From NCBI GenBank assembly GCA_900208305.1, contig OAPG01000023.1, forward strand, positions 124,001-188,000: a DNA stretch of 64,000 nucleotides, given 5' to 3'. The DNA is from Melanopsichium pennsylvanicum (taxonomy: Eukaryota; Basidiomycota; Ustilaginomycetes; Ustilaginales). The translations under genes and the position numbers were made by a program. The first letter of the stretch is position 1. Each line of letters opens with the position of its first letter. The notes beneath the pieces were generated by a model. The model saw nothing but the letters and a program-made list of their open reading frames with translations, did no database searches and was not told the origin of the DNA. Below, in pieces: positions 23,331 to 33,500 of this stretch.

Positions 23331-26300
23331 ATGGAAAACCTTTCTTCGCCGGTCATTATGTCCTCGGGACTCTCATCCTTCGACAATATCAATCCCAGGG
23401 ACGACGACAATGAAGCAGGCATCTCTGTCCCAGACTCACCACACAGAGCTCCTTTCATTATCTTCGGCTCTCAGGGCTGTGACTTTCTCGCAGGCTTCGA
23501 TCCTATCTTGGCACTTTCTCGTCACTTTGTCCAACTGGCGGCCTTTCTCTCATTTGCACTCGACGCGATTCGAGCAGAGCTTCAGAGCGTCGCAAATCGA
23601 CATGGCGACGGTCCTCAAGGCTTAGCAAATTCCAAACAGCACCGAGAATCCGATGTCGAACTGCTCATCGTACTTCCGCCATTCGAGCCATTCTGCAGTC
23701 TCAGCACCCTTGTCGACTTCCATCGCCGCAACAATCTCAAGGACCCGGTGATCAATGGAGTCTTGCTGTGCCTCCTCCAAACAGCGAGTGTTGTCGCGAT
23801 CTACTGTGCGTCCCTTCAAAACGAGGGCGAGGAAAACGAATACCACGACAAAGCTCGAGCGGATCACATGGACTTCCTTAAGGAAGCATGGAAGGCTATC
23901 TCTCGGCCTTACTCTCACCTTCTTGGTTTCTGTACGGGAGCACTCTCTGCTTTCAGTCTTCGACAATTGTCGGAGGAAAGCGCGACACCGTCTTCATGCG
24001 ACATCTGGGCTTACGCTCAGGATGCAATCAAAGCGATGCGTATCTGCTTTTGGGTCAGTCTTCGCTCAGCTCAAGCTCGTATGCGGCTCGCTGAAACGAA
24101 TGGACGCTCCCCACATCCGAGCTCTGATCATTGGAGCTTGGTCGTCGCAGTCAAGGATCCAGATCATATCGAAAAGATTTATCTGAGCCTCTCTGAATTC
24201 GACGAACTGGAACGACGACGACCACTGGACGAGCCTGTGTCCCTCGTTGTCACTGCCAGGGCTGTCGGTCAAGTTTCAATCGGGGGACCGCCTCTGCAAT
24301 TGCAGCGTTTCAAGGAACATTTGCTCGCGCACTTTGACAGCAAGTGCCGAACTTTCCCGTTGGAAATCTTTTCTCCGTATCACAGCCCGGATCTGGAGAT
24401 CGAGATGGTCATGGTCATGCAGGATCTGCAGCGTAGAGGTCTTGTCCAAGATATGGCTTTACCGCCGAGCCAGAAGATTTTGTGGGAGACTGCAAACGCC
24501 AACATTCTGGCAGAAAACAGCTTGCGAGGAGCTCTTCACGTTCTAGTGCACAGCAACCTGTGTTCGACCGCAGACTGGGACGCTATGGTTGATCGTGTAG
24601 TGCTGCACGAAGGTGAGCTGCCAGGTGCTGCATCGTTGAACAATGCTGTCATCGTCTCCTTCGGCCCGGGCACCAATCTCGCCGTCGATCTCAGCAAGCG
24701 CCTGGCTAGAGAGCGAGATAGCCAAACGCCCCAACGTGCATTCATTATCGATGTGCCCTCGCTTCTCCGAGAGGTGCTGTCATCGGCAGCGCTATCGTTG
24801 CGTCGGACTCCACTTCCGCCGCATCCCCAGGTTGATGGTGAAGAAGTCGTCATTGTGTCAATGGCATGCCGGTTTCCAGGTGACGTGCACAGTCCTGAAC
24901 AGCTGTGGACGTGCCTCGAAACCGGAAGATCGACGGTCAGGGAGATTCCGAAGCACTTGTTCGACATTGATGCATATTACGGCGAAGGCATGAATCAGAC
25001 CTTGGCGAGGCACATGCATGCCATGCCTGAGAACGTGGTGAAATCAATGGACGCACGCCTGTTCAGCATGTCGCCGAAGGAAATCGAGCAGCTTGACCCG
25101 CAGCATCGCCTTGTGATGCTGTGCTCGTACGAAGCTCTCGAGCGCGCCGGCTATTCGCCCGAAGCCAACTCGCCTTCATCCTTTGACGCGAAGCGCATCG
25201 CGGTCTGTATGGGAGCGAGCTGGGACGATTATCGAGAGAACGCTGGCTGGAATATTGGTAGCTACTTTATCACCGGCAATATCCGCGCCTTCATCCCAGG
25301 GCACGTGTCCTTCTCGCTCAATTGGGAGGGCCCGAGTGTGTCGGTCGATTCACTCGAGTGTTCTGCGGTGTCAGCCATACAATGGTCAAGGCGGGCACTC
25401 CTTAGCGGACAATGCGACGTTGCACTGGCTGGTGCCGTCAACGTCTTGACGCAACCTCAGATGTTCATTGCTATGGACAAAGAAGGCGTCCTCTCGCGCA
25501 GCGGAACGAATGCGACTTTCTCGGCGAAACTTGACGGCAAGACAAGAGGCGAGGGCTGCGGCGTCTTGCTTCTGAAAAGGCGCTCGACCGCGATCCGAGA
25601 TGGCGACAGGATACTTGCTACTCTTCCGGCCGCGAGAATCACCTACCATGGACAGCCTGTCGACGGCGAGGACATCCCTGCTCAGCAATCCCGTTTCTTG
25701 GCTCAAGTTCTTTCTGAAGCAAATATAAGCCAGCCTAACCTGGTGCACATCGAAGCTAGCGGCTCCCACACGCAACAACGAGAAGCAGACGAATTCGACT
25801 CTTTCGCTCGCCTGCTGGCCGAGCCGAAGACCAATTCGGCGGCGCTAGCGGAGGACCGTGTCTCGGTTGCCAGCATAAGACCCAATATTGGTGACTGCGA
25901 AGCAGTGTCGGCCATGGCATCGATCATGAAAGCTGTCTTGATGATTGGAAAGGGTAGTATCCCGAGACAAGTCTCAATTTCTCAAATTTCCGATCTACAG
26001 CCCAGGATTGCCGCCACTTGCGCCAGCTCTGCTCTCTTCGTCCCGACACATCCGCAGCTCTTGCCACCATCTCGTGACTCAGAGCATCGTCGATTCATTC
26101 TTGTCAACAGTCTAGCCAGTACCGGCTGTCATGGAGCGGTATTGGTGGGAGCGCCGACAACTGACGACGAGACACTCTGTGAGGAGCTACCAGTCGAAGA
26201 CTCAGTGCTGACTGGGTCCGCATGGATCTTCACTCTTTCCGCCAAGACGAGGGAGTCCGGTGGATCGCTCAAGAAAGCACTCATCGACTATCTTCAGCGA

Positions 26301-29300
26301 GAAGTATGCCTGGCAGACTTGAGCTACACTCTCGCCTGTCGCAGAACACACCATCCATTCCGACTCTGCGTTGTAGCCTCTGACCAAGACGAGCTCATCA
26401 GGCGTCTCCTTGGCACGGACTACATCGAAGCAAAGCCATCGTCCGACCTTCCAAATTTTGGCCTGTTTTTCCAGACGCCGGGCGCAATGTTTAACCGGCA
26501 TGCCAAGGTGCTTTTCGACATGACTCCAGTTCTTCAGCAGCACTACGAGGAGCTCACGTCCACTCACCGTCAATCCGGCCTTGCCGAGCAAGGATTCCGG
26601 CAAATCGACGTGATGCAGATCTGCCTGTCGTCTTTCCTGGACGACTGCGCGGTGCGGCCTGCAATTGTTGCCGGGAACCATCTTCCATCATTGTTCTCTG
26701 GGTGTCTCTCCGACAAACAGGCTATCATCCGAGCCTTGTGCCAGCTTGGGAGCAGCGAACAGCTGCGCGCGCTGGAACATGTTGTACAGAAAGACGCAGC
26801 GAAGCTCTTGACCGAGCACGAGGTGCTTTCACCCACACCGTTCGAACATTTACCTGCTTACGAACCTGCACACTCAGTGCCGGCGAAGGGAACTCTGGGC
26901 GAAGCGAAGGGCAGAGTGCCTCTGGAGTATTGCTGGATTACGATCGGAGATACGGTGGATCTTGCGTCTGGCGACGCAAATGACGAGATTAGCTATGCGA
27001 CCAGCATCTCCGAAGCTCAGAAGCTTCAGAGGTCCCTGCTATCTAGTCTGGGTCAGCTGCACCAACAAGGCTATGCCGTCCGCTGGATAGAATACTTTCG
27101 TCCTCTTCTTCCTCATCTCAAGCTCATCAGCGATCTGTCTACCTATCCATTCCACCTTCAGCAGTTCTGGATGGAGTATCATGATCGTAATCTTCTGCAG
27201 CATGCATCCCTGGACCGAGCGTCCTCGGGCACCAATAAGTCGCATGCAGGCGTCAGTGCTGTCGAGTCAGGTCAAGCTCACACGTACGAGCCGCTCACAG
27301 AGCCTCTGCTGACGGCACAGTGCGGAGCAGATGATCGGTCCCGAACGTATACTTCTGACATTACCGACGAAGCTCAGCTAGCCTTGCTCAGAGCGTCGAC
27401 ACCTTCTGCGATGGTCATCGAGCTTATGATTGAGGCCATCCGGGAGGCGACTGATTCCTTTAACACTGGCAAGCAAATGAAGCACAGGCCGCTTCCGTTG
27501 AGATTAGTCCGGTCACAGCTGCTCGATGCGGGGAGGGGCTTGCTAGATGCTCAAGATGCTAGGATCTGCGTGATCTATCCGAGCACAAGTCTGGATGGGG
27601 CCGGGGAGGTCACGATGAGTAGCGGAGCTGTTTCGCCGCTCATCGCTCGCTGTCACTACCGCTGGAACTCCGATGGAATTCTGGGTTGCGGCAGGCTGAA
27701 GTGGCAGGGTTTGCTTCAGGCACGGATTCGCAGCATCCAAGAAGAAGGCGAGCTGCTCGCAGGTAAGCTGATTCGCAAGGGTCTCCACGCAGGGTCAGCG
27801 ATGGTTACAGAGTCGATCCGATGCGCCTTTCTCAGCACTCAGTGGCGTGAAGTGATTTTCTGTAACCAGATCCCAGCTTTGGACGTTTCAAACGATGTCG
27901 GGGCGCAATGCGTCCTTCCCCTGCTGATTTCGACCCTCGAGCAGTGCGCCTGCTGGTACAACAGCCAGTTTGGCGCTCACATGGACGCAGAGTACGGCAT
28001 TGTTGCCATGGAAGGGCTCTACATCGGGGAAGAATGGCTTCAGCAAGTCCAGCAGTTCTGCGATCCGGCGAGGACATACATGGCTTTCGTTTCGTGCGTC
28101 GAGAACGACAAACAGGACAAGCTGCCTGAGGGCGAATTCAGGGTCAATATCACACTCTTGGATAACAATCTGAACGTTTTGGGAGAACTCGAGGGGCTCT
28201 CACTCGCCAAGGCTGTGGCTCCTACGAAGAAGCCGGCGCCTTCGGCTCCAAATGCAGCGGCACCTGAAGTCGTGAGCGGCGTTGCGCCAGCAGCCAATGC
28301 AGGTACCTCAAAGAGTCACACCGAGTTCAAGCCCCATATCCTTGCTGCCAGCACTACTAAGCAAAACACTGCACGAACAACGCAGACGAGCCGCGCCGCC
28401 CAGCTGCACACCAAAGTAATGGAAGTTCTGGCTGCGGAGCTCGGCATCGCCATCGACGAGATGAGGCCCGGTGTCAAGTTCGCGGATCTGGGTCTCGATA
28501 GTCTCATGTCGCTCGTGTGCATCTCTACGCTCGAGACCTTGTATCTGGGCTTCGAAATTCCTCAGTCGCTGTTCATGGAGTGCGACAGCCCCGAAGAGCT
28601 GTTGGCCTGGATTCGAGATCAAGTTAATGACAGCGCTGGCGATGATGACAACGATGTCGAGCTGGAGTTTGTTCCGACGAGTCACATTGCTATGGACGGC
28701 GAGACCATTCCTACCGATGGTTTATCGGATGGGACTTTGTCGCAAAGGACTGAGCCCACTCGAGCGATTCATGATGAACATTCATCTACGTCCTGCTCTG
28801 CTGTTGACTATGTAATGGTCACTATTGCATCTACGATCGAAAGGGAGCTCGGCGTGGAGAACGGCAGCATTGATGCAAATGCAAACCTTGCCGACCTAGG
28901 CATGGACTCGCTTATGTCCCTTCTCGTCCTTAGCAGTCTGTCCGGCACCCTGCCTGTCGAGCTGCCGGCTTCGCTGTTTATGGACTGCAACTCTCTTGGC
29001 GGGATCCGTGCTTTGTTAGCTACCCAACTCGACGACACCGCCGCCGATGCTGAAAAGGCCGCTGTCAATCAGAAAGTGACAGAGTCAGCCCAGAACATTT
29101 CACCAGCTTTCACCATCCCTCCAGCGAAAAAGCCTACGCTCATTCGACCCGGCACTAATTCCAGCTGCAAGACCCCTCTCTTTCTCCTGCCTGACGGCTC
29201 GGGTATGTCTACCGTGTACGCAGGTCTTCACGCTATCGATTGCGACATCTATTCGATCAACTCGCCTTTCCTCTCCGACGCCTCTGCATGGGTGGGCGGT

Positions 29301-29924
29301 ATGGTCCAGATCACCCAGTACTACCTGTCGTGCATGAAACTGATCCAAAATGTGGGTCCATGGCTGGTGGGAGGATGGAGTTTTGGCGGCATGGCAGCGT
29401 TCCAGATCGCCATCTCCCTTACTGAATCAGACAACAAACAGGAGAGAATCGCTGCATTGTTCCTGCTCGATTCACCCTCACCGGCACTCTATTCGCCGCT
29501 ACCGATGGGTATCGTCGATTGGATCTTCACCGCACCCGAAGTTAAAGACATCGCTCCACCCGCTCTATCTCGAAAACTCATCGCCCACTTCAAAGCTACT
29601 GTCGACAGCCTTGTCGATTGGCATCCATCATCATTCCAACCCAGTAATGAAAAGATCCCCAAGGTGTACTACATTGTGGCAGATGATCCGTTGCCAGGCA
29701 AGATCCAAGATGTAAGGGAGGTCAACGATACAGTGCGTTGGTTGTTTCGATCCGGACGTGCAGAAGTGAGTGGAAGTGATGGTTGGGAAAAATTTATTCC
29801 TAAACAGAAGATTCAAGTGGTTTCGGTGAAAGAGGCGAATCACTTTACGATAATTAGGGATCCGGCATTAGGTCAAGTTGCACAGGTGTTGCAAGATGGG
29901 TGTCGATCTGCTCTGCAGAATTGA
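23331..29924 (+). CDS. non-reducing polyketide synthase A: active SAT, two ACPs and TE; dead KS, AT and PT
   Basis: An intronless 2197-residue type I PKS. Domains in order: SAT (about 45-400) with intact nucleophile in GFCTG (Cys201) and YHSP (His351); KS fold (about 504-905); AT remnant (about 1040-1285); PT-like region (about 1320-1630); ACP1 with GLDSLMSL (Ser1724); ACP2 with GMDSLMSL (Ser1860); thioesterase with GWSFGG (Ser2017), Asp2047 and His2171. The KS has lost every catalytic residue: the Cys position of DTACSS reads DSLECS (Glu676, with Cys677 one place late), HGTGT reads SGSHT (Ser810) and NIGH reads NIGD (Asp855). The AT motif GHSLG reads GNHLP (His1117 for Ser) and the His-bearing subdomain is missing. 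The PT lacks both catalytic His and Asp. It probably works only with PKS B (39943-46014), supplying starter loading, carrier and release. Confidence 0.93.
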   Translation: MENLSSPVIMSSGLSSFDNINPRDDDNEAGISVPDSPHRAPFIIFGSQGCDFLAGFDPILALSRHFVQLAAFLSFALDAIRAELQSVANRHGDGPQGLANSKQHRESDVELLIVLPPFEPFCSLSTLVDFHRRNNLKDPVINGVLLCLLQTASVVAIYCASLQNEGEENEYHDKARADHMDFLKEAWKAISRPYSHLLGFCTGALSAFSLRQLSEESATPSSCDIWAYAQDAIKAMRICFWVSLRSAQARMRLAETNGRSPHPSSDHWSLVVAVKDPDHIEKIYLSLSEFDELERRRPLDEPVSLVVTARAVGQVSIGGPPLQLQRFKEHLLAHFDSKCRTFPLEIFSPYHSPDLEIEMVMVMQDLQRRGLVQDMALPPSQKILWETANANILAENSLRGALHVLVHSNLCSTADWDAMVDRVVLHEGELPGAASLNNAVIVSFGPGTNLAVDLSKRLARERDSQTPQRAFIIDVPSLLREVLSSAALSLRRTPLPPHPQVDGEEVVIVSMACRFPGDVHSPEQLWTCLETGRSTVREIPKHLFDIDAYYGEGMNQTLARHMHAMPENVVKSMDARLFSMSPKEIEQLDPQHRLVMLCSYEALERAGYSPEANSPSSFDAKRIAVCMGASWDDYRENAGWNIGSYFITGNIRAFIPGHVSFSLNWEGPSVSVDSLECSAVSAIQWSRRALLSGQCDVALAGAVNVLTQPQMFIAMDKEGVLSRSGTNATFSAKLDGKTRGEGCGVLLLKRRSTAIRDGDRILATLPAARITYHGQPVDGEDIPAQQSRFLAQVLSEANISQPNLVHIEASGSHTQQREADEFDSFARLLAEPKTNSAALAEDRVSVASIRPNIGDCEAVSAMASIMKAVLMIGKGSIPRQVSISQISDLQPRIAATCASSALFVPTHPQLLPPSRDSEHRRFILVNSLASTGCHGAVLVGAPTTDDETLCEELPVEDSVLTGSAWIFTLSAKTRESGGSLKKALIDYLQREVCLADLSYTLACRRTHHPFRLCVVASDQDELIRRLLGTDYIEAKPSSDLPNFGLFFQTPGAMFNRHAKVLFDMTPVLQQHYEELTSTHRQSGLAEQGFRQIDVMQICLSSFLDDCAVRPAIVAGNHLPSLFSGCLSDKQAIIRALCQLGSSEQLRALEHVVQKDAAKLLTEHEVLSPTPFEHLPAYEPAHSVPAKGTLGEAKGRVPLEYCWITIGDTVDLASGDANDEISYATSISEAQKLQRSLLSSLGQLHQQGYAVRWIEYFRPLLPHLKLISDLSTYPFHLQQFWMEYHDRNLLQHASLDRASSGTNKSHAGVSAVESGQAHTYEPLTEPLLTAQCGADDRSRTYTSDITDEAQLALLRASTPSAMVIELMIEAIREATDSFNTGKQMKHRPLPLRLVRSQLLDAGRGLLDAQDARICVIYPSTSLDGAGEVTMSSGAVSPLIARCHYRWNSDGILGCGRLKWQGLLQARIRSIQEEGELLAGKLIRKGLHAGSAMVTESIRCAFLSTQWREVIFCNQIPALDVSNDVGAQCVLPLLISTLEQCACWYNSQFGAHMDAEYGIVAMEGLYIGEEWLQQVQQFCDPARTYMAFVSCVENDKQDKLPEGEFRVNITLLDNNLNVLGELEGLSLAKAVAPTKKPAPSAPNAAAPEVVSGVAPAANAGTSKSHTEFKPHILAASTTKQNTARTTQTSRAAQLHTKVMEVLAAELGIAIDEMRPGVKFADLGLDSLMSLVCISTLETLYLGFEIPQSLFMECDSPEELLAWIRDQVNDSAGDDDNDVELEFVPTSHIAMDGETIPTDGLSDGTLSQRTEPTRAIHDEHSSTSCSAVDYVMVTIASTIERELGVENGSIDANANLADLGMDSLMSLLVLSSLSGTLPVELPASLFMDCNSLGGIRALLATQLDDTAADAEKAAVNQKVTESAQNISPAFTIPPAKKPTLIRPGTNSSCKTPLFLLPDGSGMSTVYAGLHAIDCDIYSINSPFLSDASAWVGGMVQITQYYLSCMKLIQNVGPWLVGGWSFGGMAAFQIAISLTESDNKQERIAALFLLDSPSPALYSPLPMGIVDWIFTAPEVKDIAPPALSRKLIAHFKATVDSLVDWHPSSFQPSNEKIPKVYYIVADDPLPGKIQDVREVNDTVRWLFRSGRAEVSGSDGWEKFIPKQKIQVVSVKEANHFTIIRDPALGQVAQVLQDGCRSALQN

Positions 29925-30571
29925 AAATGGATTGAATTAAAGAGTTTCAATTCGTTGTTAATATTATGTGTTCGCTACTTTTCGTCGTCGTGAATATATA
30001 TTCATCGAATCATCATCTACACTAAGAAGAAATCTACCAGAAACAACAAAAAAAAAACAAAGATAAGTCAAGAACAGAACAATAATGCACCATGTCTAGT
30101 TAACGAAACCCACACAATCGAATCGAACTTGTTTCCTTACTCACCATGCCGCTTTTTGATCCGAAATTCAGAATACGTGATCAAACTCTTGTCGACCTCG
30201 CCACCCTGAACAGCATTGTGCGGGGGAAGGGCAACACTTAACCTTCTATCCCACTTTAGACCTCACTTGACTCTACTTGCAGGCAACAGCATTTTTTGAT
30301 GCTGTCTTTTAAAAAAGTTGAGTCTGATTTTGTTTGCGGGCAAGGGAGTGAGGAGGTGAGTGGGCAAGTGGGAGATAAGTCATGGATGAATACAATTACA
30401 ACATATCGGTACATGTCTCGGACGGAATGAGATCTCTTTCCACGACCTCAAGGCCAAATCTTCTGGAAGTTCGACAATCTTCTTCATCCTTCGTAGCTGG
30501 ACATCTCTCTCTCTCTCTCTCTCTCTATATTAACCTCTTCCCTTCTGTTCTAACGTGACTCTTCACCTACT
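29925..30571. other. intergenic between convergent PKS A and Zn2Cys6 gene
   Basis: About 650 bp with a CT microsatellite near 30506-30526 and A-rich tracts. It holds the 3' regions of the convergent genes; no gene is seen. Confidence 0.5.
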
Positions 30572-33500
30572 TTATCCATTCTGCGAAGCAACAAAAGCAG
30601 CGGTATCTCTAGCATTTTCTAAATCCAACAAAACCTGTTTGTAACTTCCCAAACCCGGAACTGCATGTAACAACCTACCAAACCCTTCCAACAAAACATT
30701 GAAATTTTTCATCAACAGCCCCAACTCGACCTCATTTCTTGGCACTGCAATCAGTTGATCCCAAATCTCGTCGTGCAACTGCTGCGAAGAAAGTTTCAAC
30801 ACATCCGCCACCATGGCCGGATATGGATGACGCCAAGGAGCATTTGCCGAATCTTCGATAGGAGTATAACTATCAGGAGATTGGGGTGAAGCGTAGAAAG
30901 AACCCTTGCGTGATTTTCCATCTTTAGGTTGGGGTCGAGAATTGGGTGTCATTCGACCAATTTTGGCCGCTTGCTCCAGGTTGGCCGATTCCTGATTGAT
31001 GAGAGATGCCACACGTGCCATGCCCAACGCTGCCGAGCGACCAATCATTCTTCGTTCGACTGAAGAGAGGAGCATGACAGATCGTAGCTGTTGGTGAGCG
31101 ACACTGTGCATGGCGTTCATCGAGGGAGGCGAACCGTTGGATGAGGCAGTGCCCATAGGATCGTTGATGCATGATGCATCTTTGCCAATGTGCTGAGTTG
31201 GGCTGCTCATCGACATCGGAGAGAACGACATGCTGACTCCGCTAGATGAAGAAGGTGCGTTGGTCGAAGACACAGGAGCGGCGTTGGGACCATGTGCCGC
31301 TTTGAACGCCTGGATGAGTTCCAATTCCTTCTGTTCGATCTTCTTTGCCAGCTGCGTAAAGTGAAGCACACCCAAATGGATATGGATGACAAAGAACGAA
31401 AGCATCGTCCTTGCCTGTCGAGAGAGATGGACAAACTCATCCAAAGCACGCGAAATGAGATGGTCAAAGATGTTGTGGAAGAGTCGCACTGCGTCAATGA
31501 CATTCATGACCATCTTCTCAACCTTCTCCGAAACAATGCTACCTCCACTGTGGATGAGAGCCTGGATCGGGTCTGTGATACCAAGTAGCGCCTCAGTGGC
31601 GGTGTGCAGCACACCCACACGGCGCCAGATGTAGACTTCCACCGCAGTACCCCAGGCTACTCCAAGCAGAACCACCTGCTCGTTCAGTCCTCCACCGGGG
31701 TTGTTGATGTTAATGATTGGAGCGCCTGCAGGACCCGCTGCATCGGGGTCGTTGGCGCCGATCAGCACGTCGAACGGGATAGCGTTGGCGAGCGCGCCTG
31801 GATTCCTCAACAGTGCAGGGATGAGATCGCGAGCACATGCAGCTCGTTCCATGATCCTTCTCGACATCTCTGTATCGATGGGGAAAGAGCCCTCTTCCGA
31901 CTCTTCGTGCATGTACGATTCGGATGTGCCGGGAAAAGCGCCAGGCGGTGCCTGTCGAGAAGGTAGCAGGTTGAGAGTGTCTTGCATTGCGAAGAGAGCC
32001 TCGGCTGTACGGTCAGGTGGGCTCGAGTCGCTTCCTGGAGAAGGAACAGGACCGTGTGCGACACCAGAGTCAGTGCCGGACCCAATGCCGGAGGACTGAT
32101 AGACCAAGTTGTCCTCTCGCATACTGGAACGGCGGCCTTGGGACACGTGTGTCACAGTGTCGATCAGCAGTCCGAACCAACCGAGAGACTCGGCAAGGCC
32201 CATGAGGTCAGTGGCAAGTCTACGCTGCTCGATCACCTGGGCATTACCGCTGAGCAAAGGATTCGTAAGTGCCTTGTCGACCGTGCAGACTAAATCACGG
32301 CAGCGCTTGACGAACCATTCCAAATGTCTAGATGCTGTTTCCAAGGCGAAAGCAGCATCCTCAGCAGCATCAGCACCGGAACTGGAACCTCCTTCCGCCA
32401 AAGCACCCGGAGGCGGAGCAGTGACACCGAATAAGAACAAGCCATAGGCAATGCGACAAGACCTGCGTGGCGCCAATTGCAGTATCAAGGATCTGGCTCG
32501 CTTCCACGCTGCTGTTGCGATACGGTCGTGGGCGTCACGATAATTCTTTCCGTCCGCTGCGTTTCGCAATGCTGCATCGGCGGCTTGCGAGGTCATCTCG
32601 TCATCGAGGCGGAATTGGCATGCATATGCAAGCATGGCTGCTTTGACGGCTTCGTCAATCATGAGATCCCTTTTGGATCTACGCCAGCCTCCCGGTCCCA
32701 TGCCCATCAGGTCGGAAAAGATGTCGTTGAAATGGGCCGACGCCTCTTGCGCTGACCCTTGTCCGCGCAGTTGAGATTTCGGAGCAGTTTGCTGCGGCTT
32801 TTCACCCCACACGCCCATCTCTCCACCGAGATGGTCGAGTCCGTAAACGAGGTAGAACAGGTTGGGTTGGTGATCCTTCCTTTGTGATGGTGCATCCACG
32901 TGCCAGGACGCCCACAGCCTCTGCGACAATCCGAGAGCATCCATGCCGATGGCGCTCTTGATGTACGCACCGAGGTCGCCATCCGAGCGGAGCGGCGAGC
33001 AAGCTCTCGAGAGCCACAAGTTTGCATTGGGCTCGACAGTGTGGACATAGAGACGCATGCGGTTGGTGGTGAGGAGCAACGAGTCGGCGCGCTTTGCAAA
33101 GCGGGCGTTCTGTCCGGTGGTGGACAAGATTTGCGACTCATTTCTACATTGGAAGGTCTTGATGAGCTGATCGCGAGCTTCGTTGTGCTGTGTGCCAGGC
33201 GAGCTGCCATCGCTGGAGACTGATTTGGAGCGCATGCCGTTTTCAGACGAGTCGTCTGCAATGGCACGTTTCTTGATGCCTTGTGGAGAGGGCTCGTCTG
33301 TGGTGGCGTGGGCAGCTTGCTTGCTTTCGCGAACCGAGTCGGCAAAGTTGGTGGTGCATTCGATGCCTCGTCGCTGACAATTGGAGCAGACAAGCCTATT
33401 GGTGCCAGAAGCATTGCTAGCGTCTTGACCAGCATCGGACATCTTGCGCTTGTCGCCCGTGTTGCCAGCCACAGTCTGCTCAGTATCTTGACCCGTAGAT

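Noticed and set aside
23331..29924. PKS A as a pseudogene
   Set aside because: The 2197-codon frame has no stop or frameshift, and SAT, both ACPs and TE keep all catalytic residues. Loss is confined to activities that PKS B supplies, which argues for specialisation.
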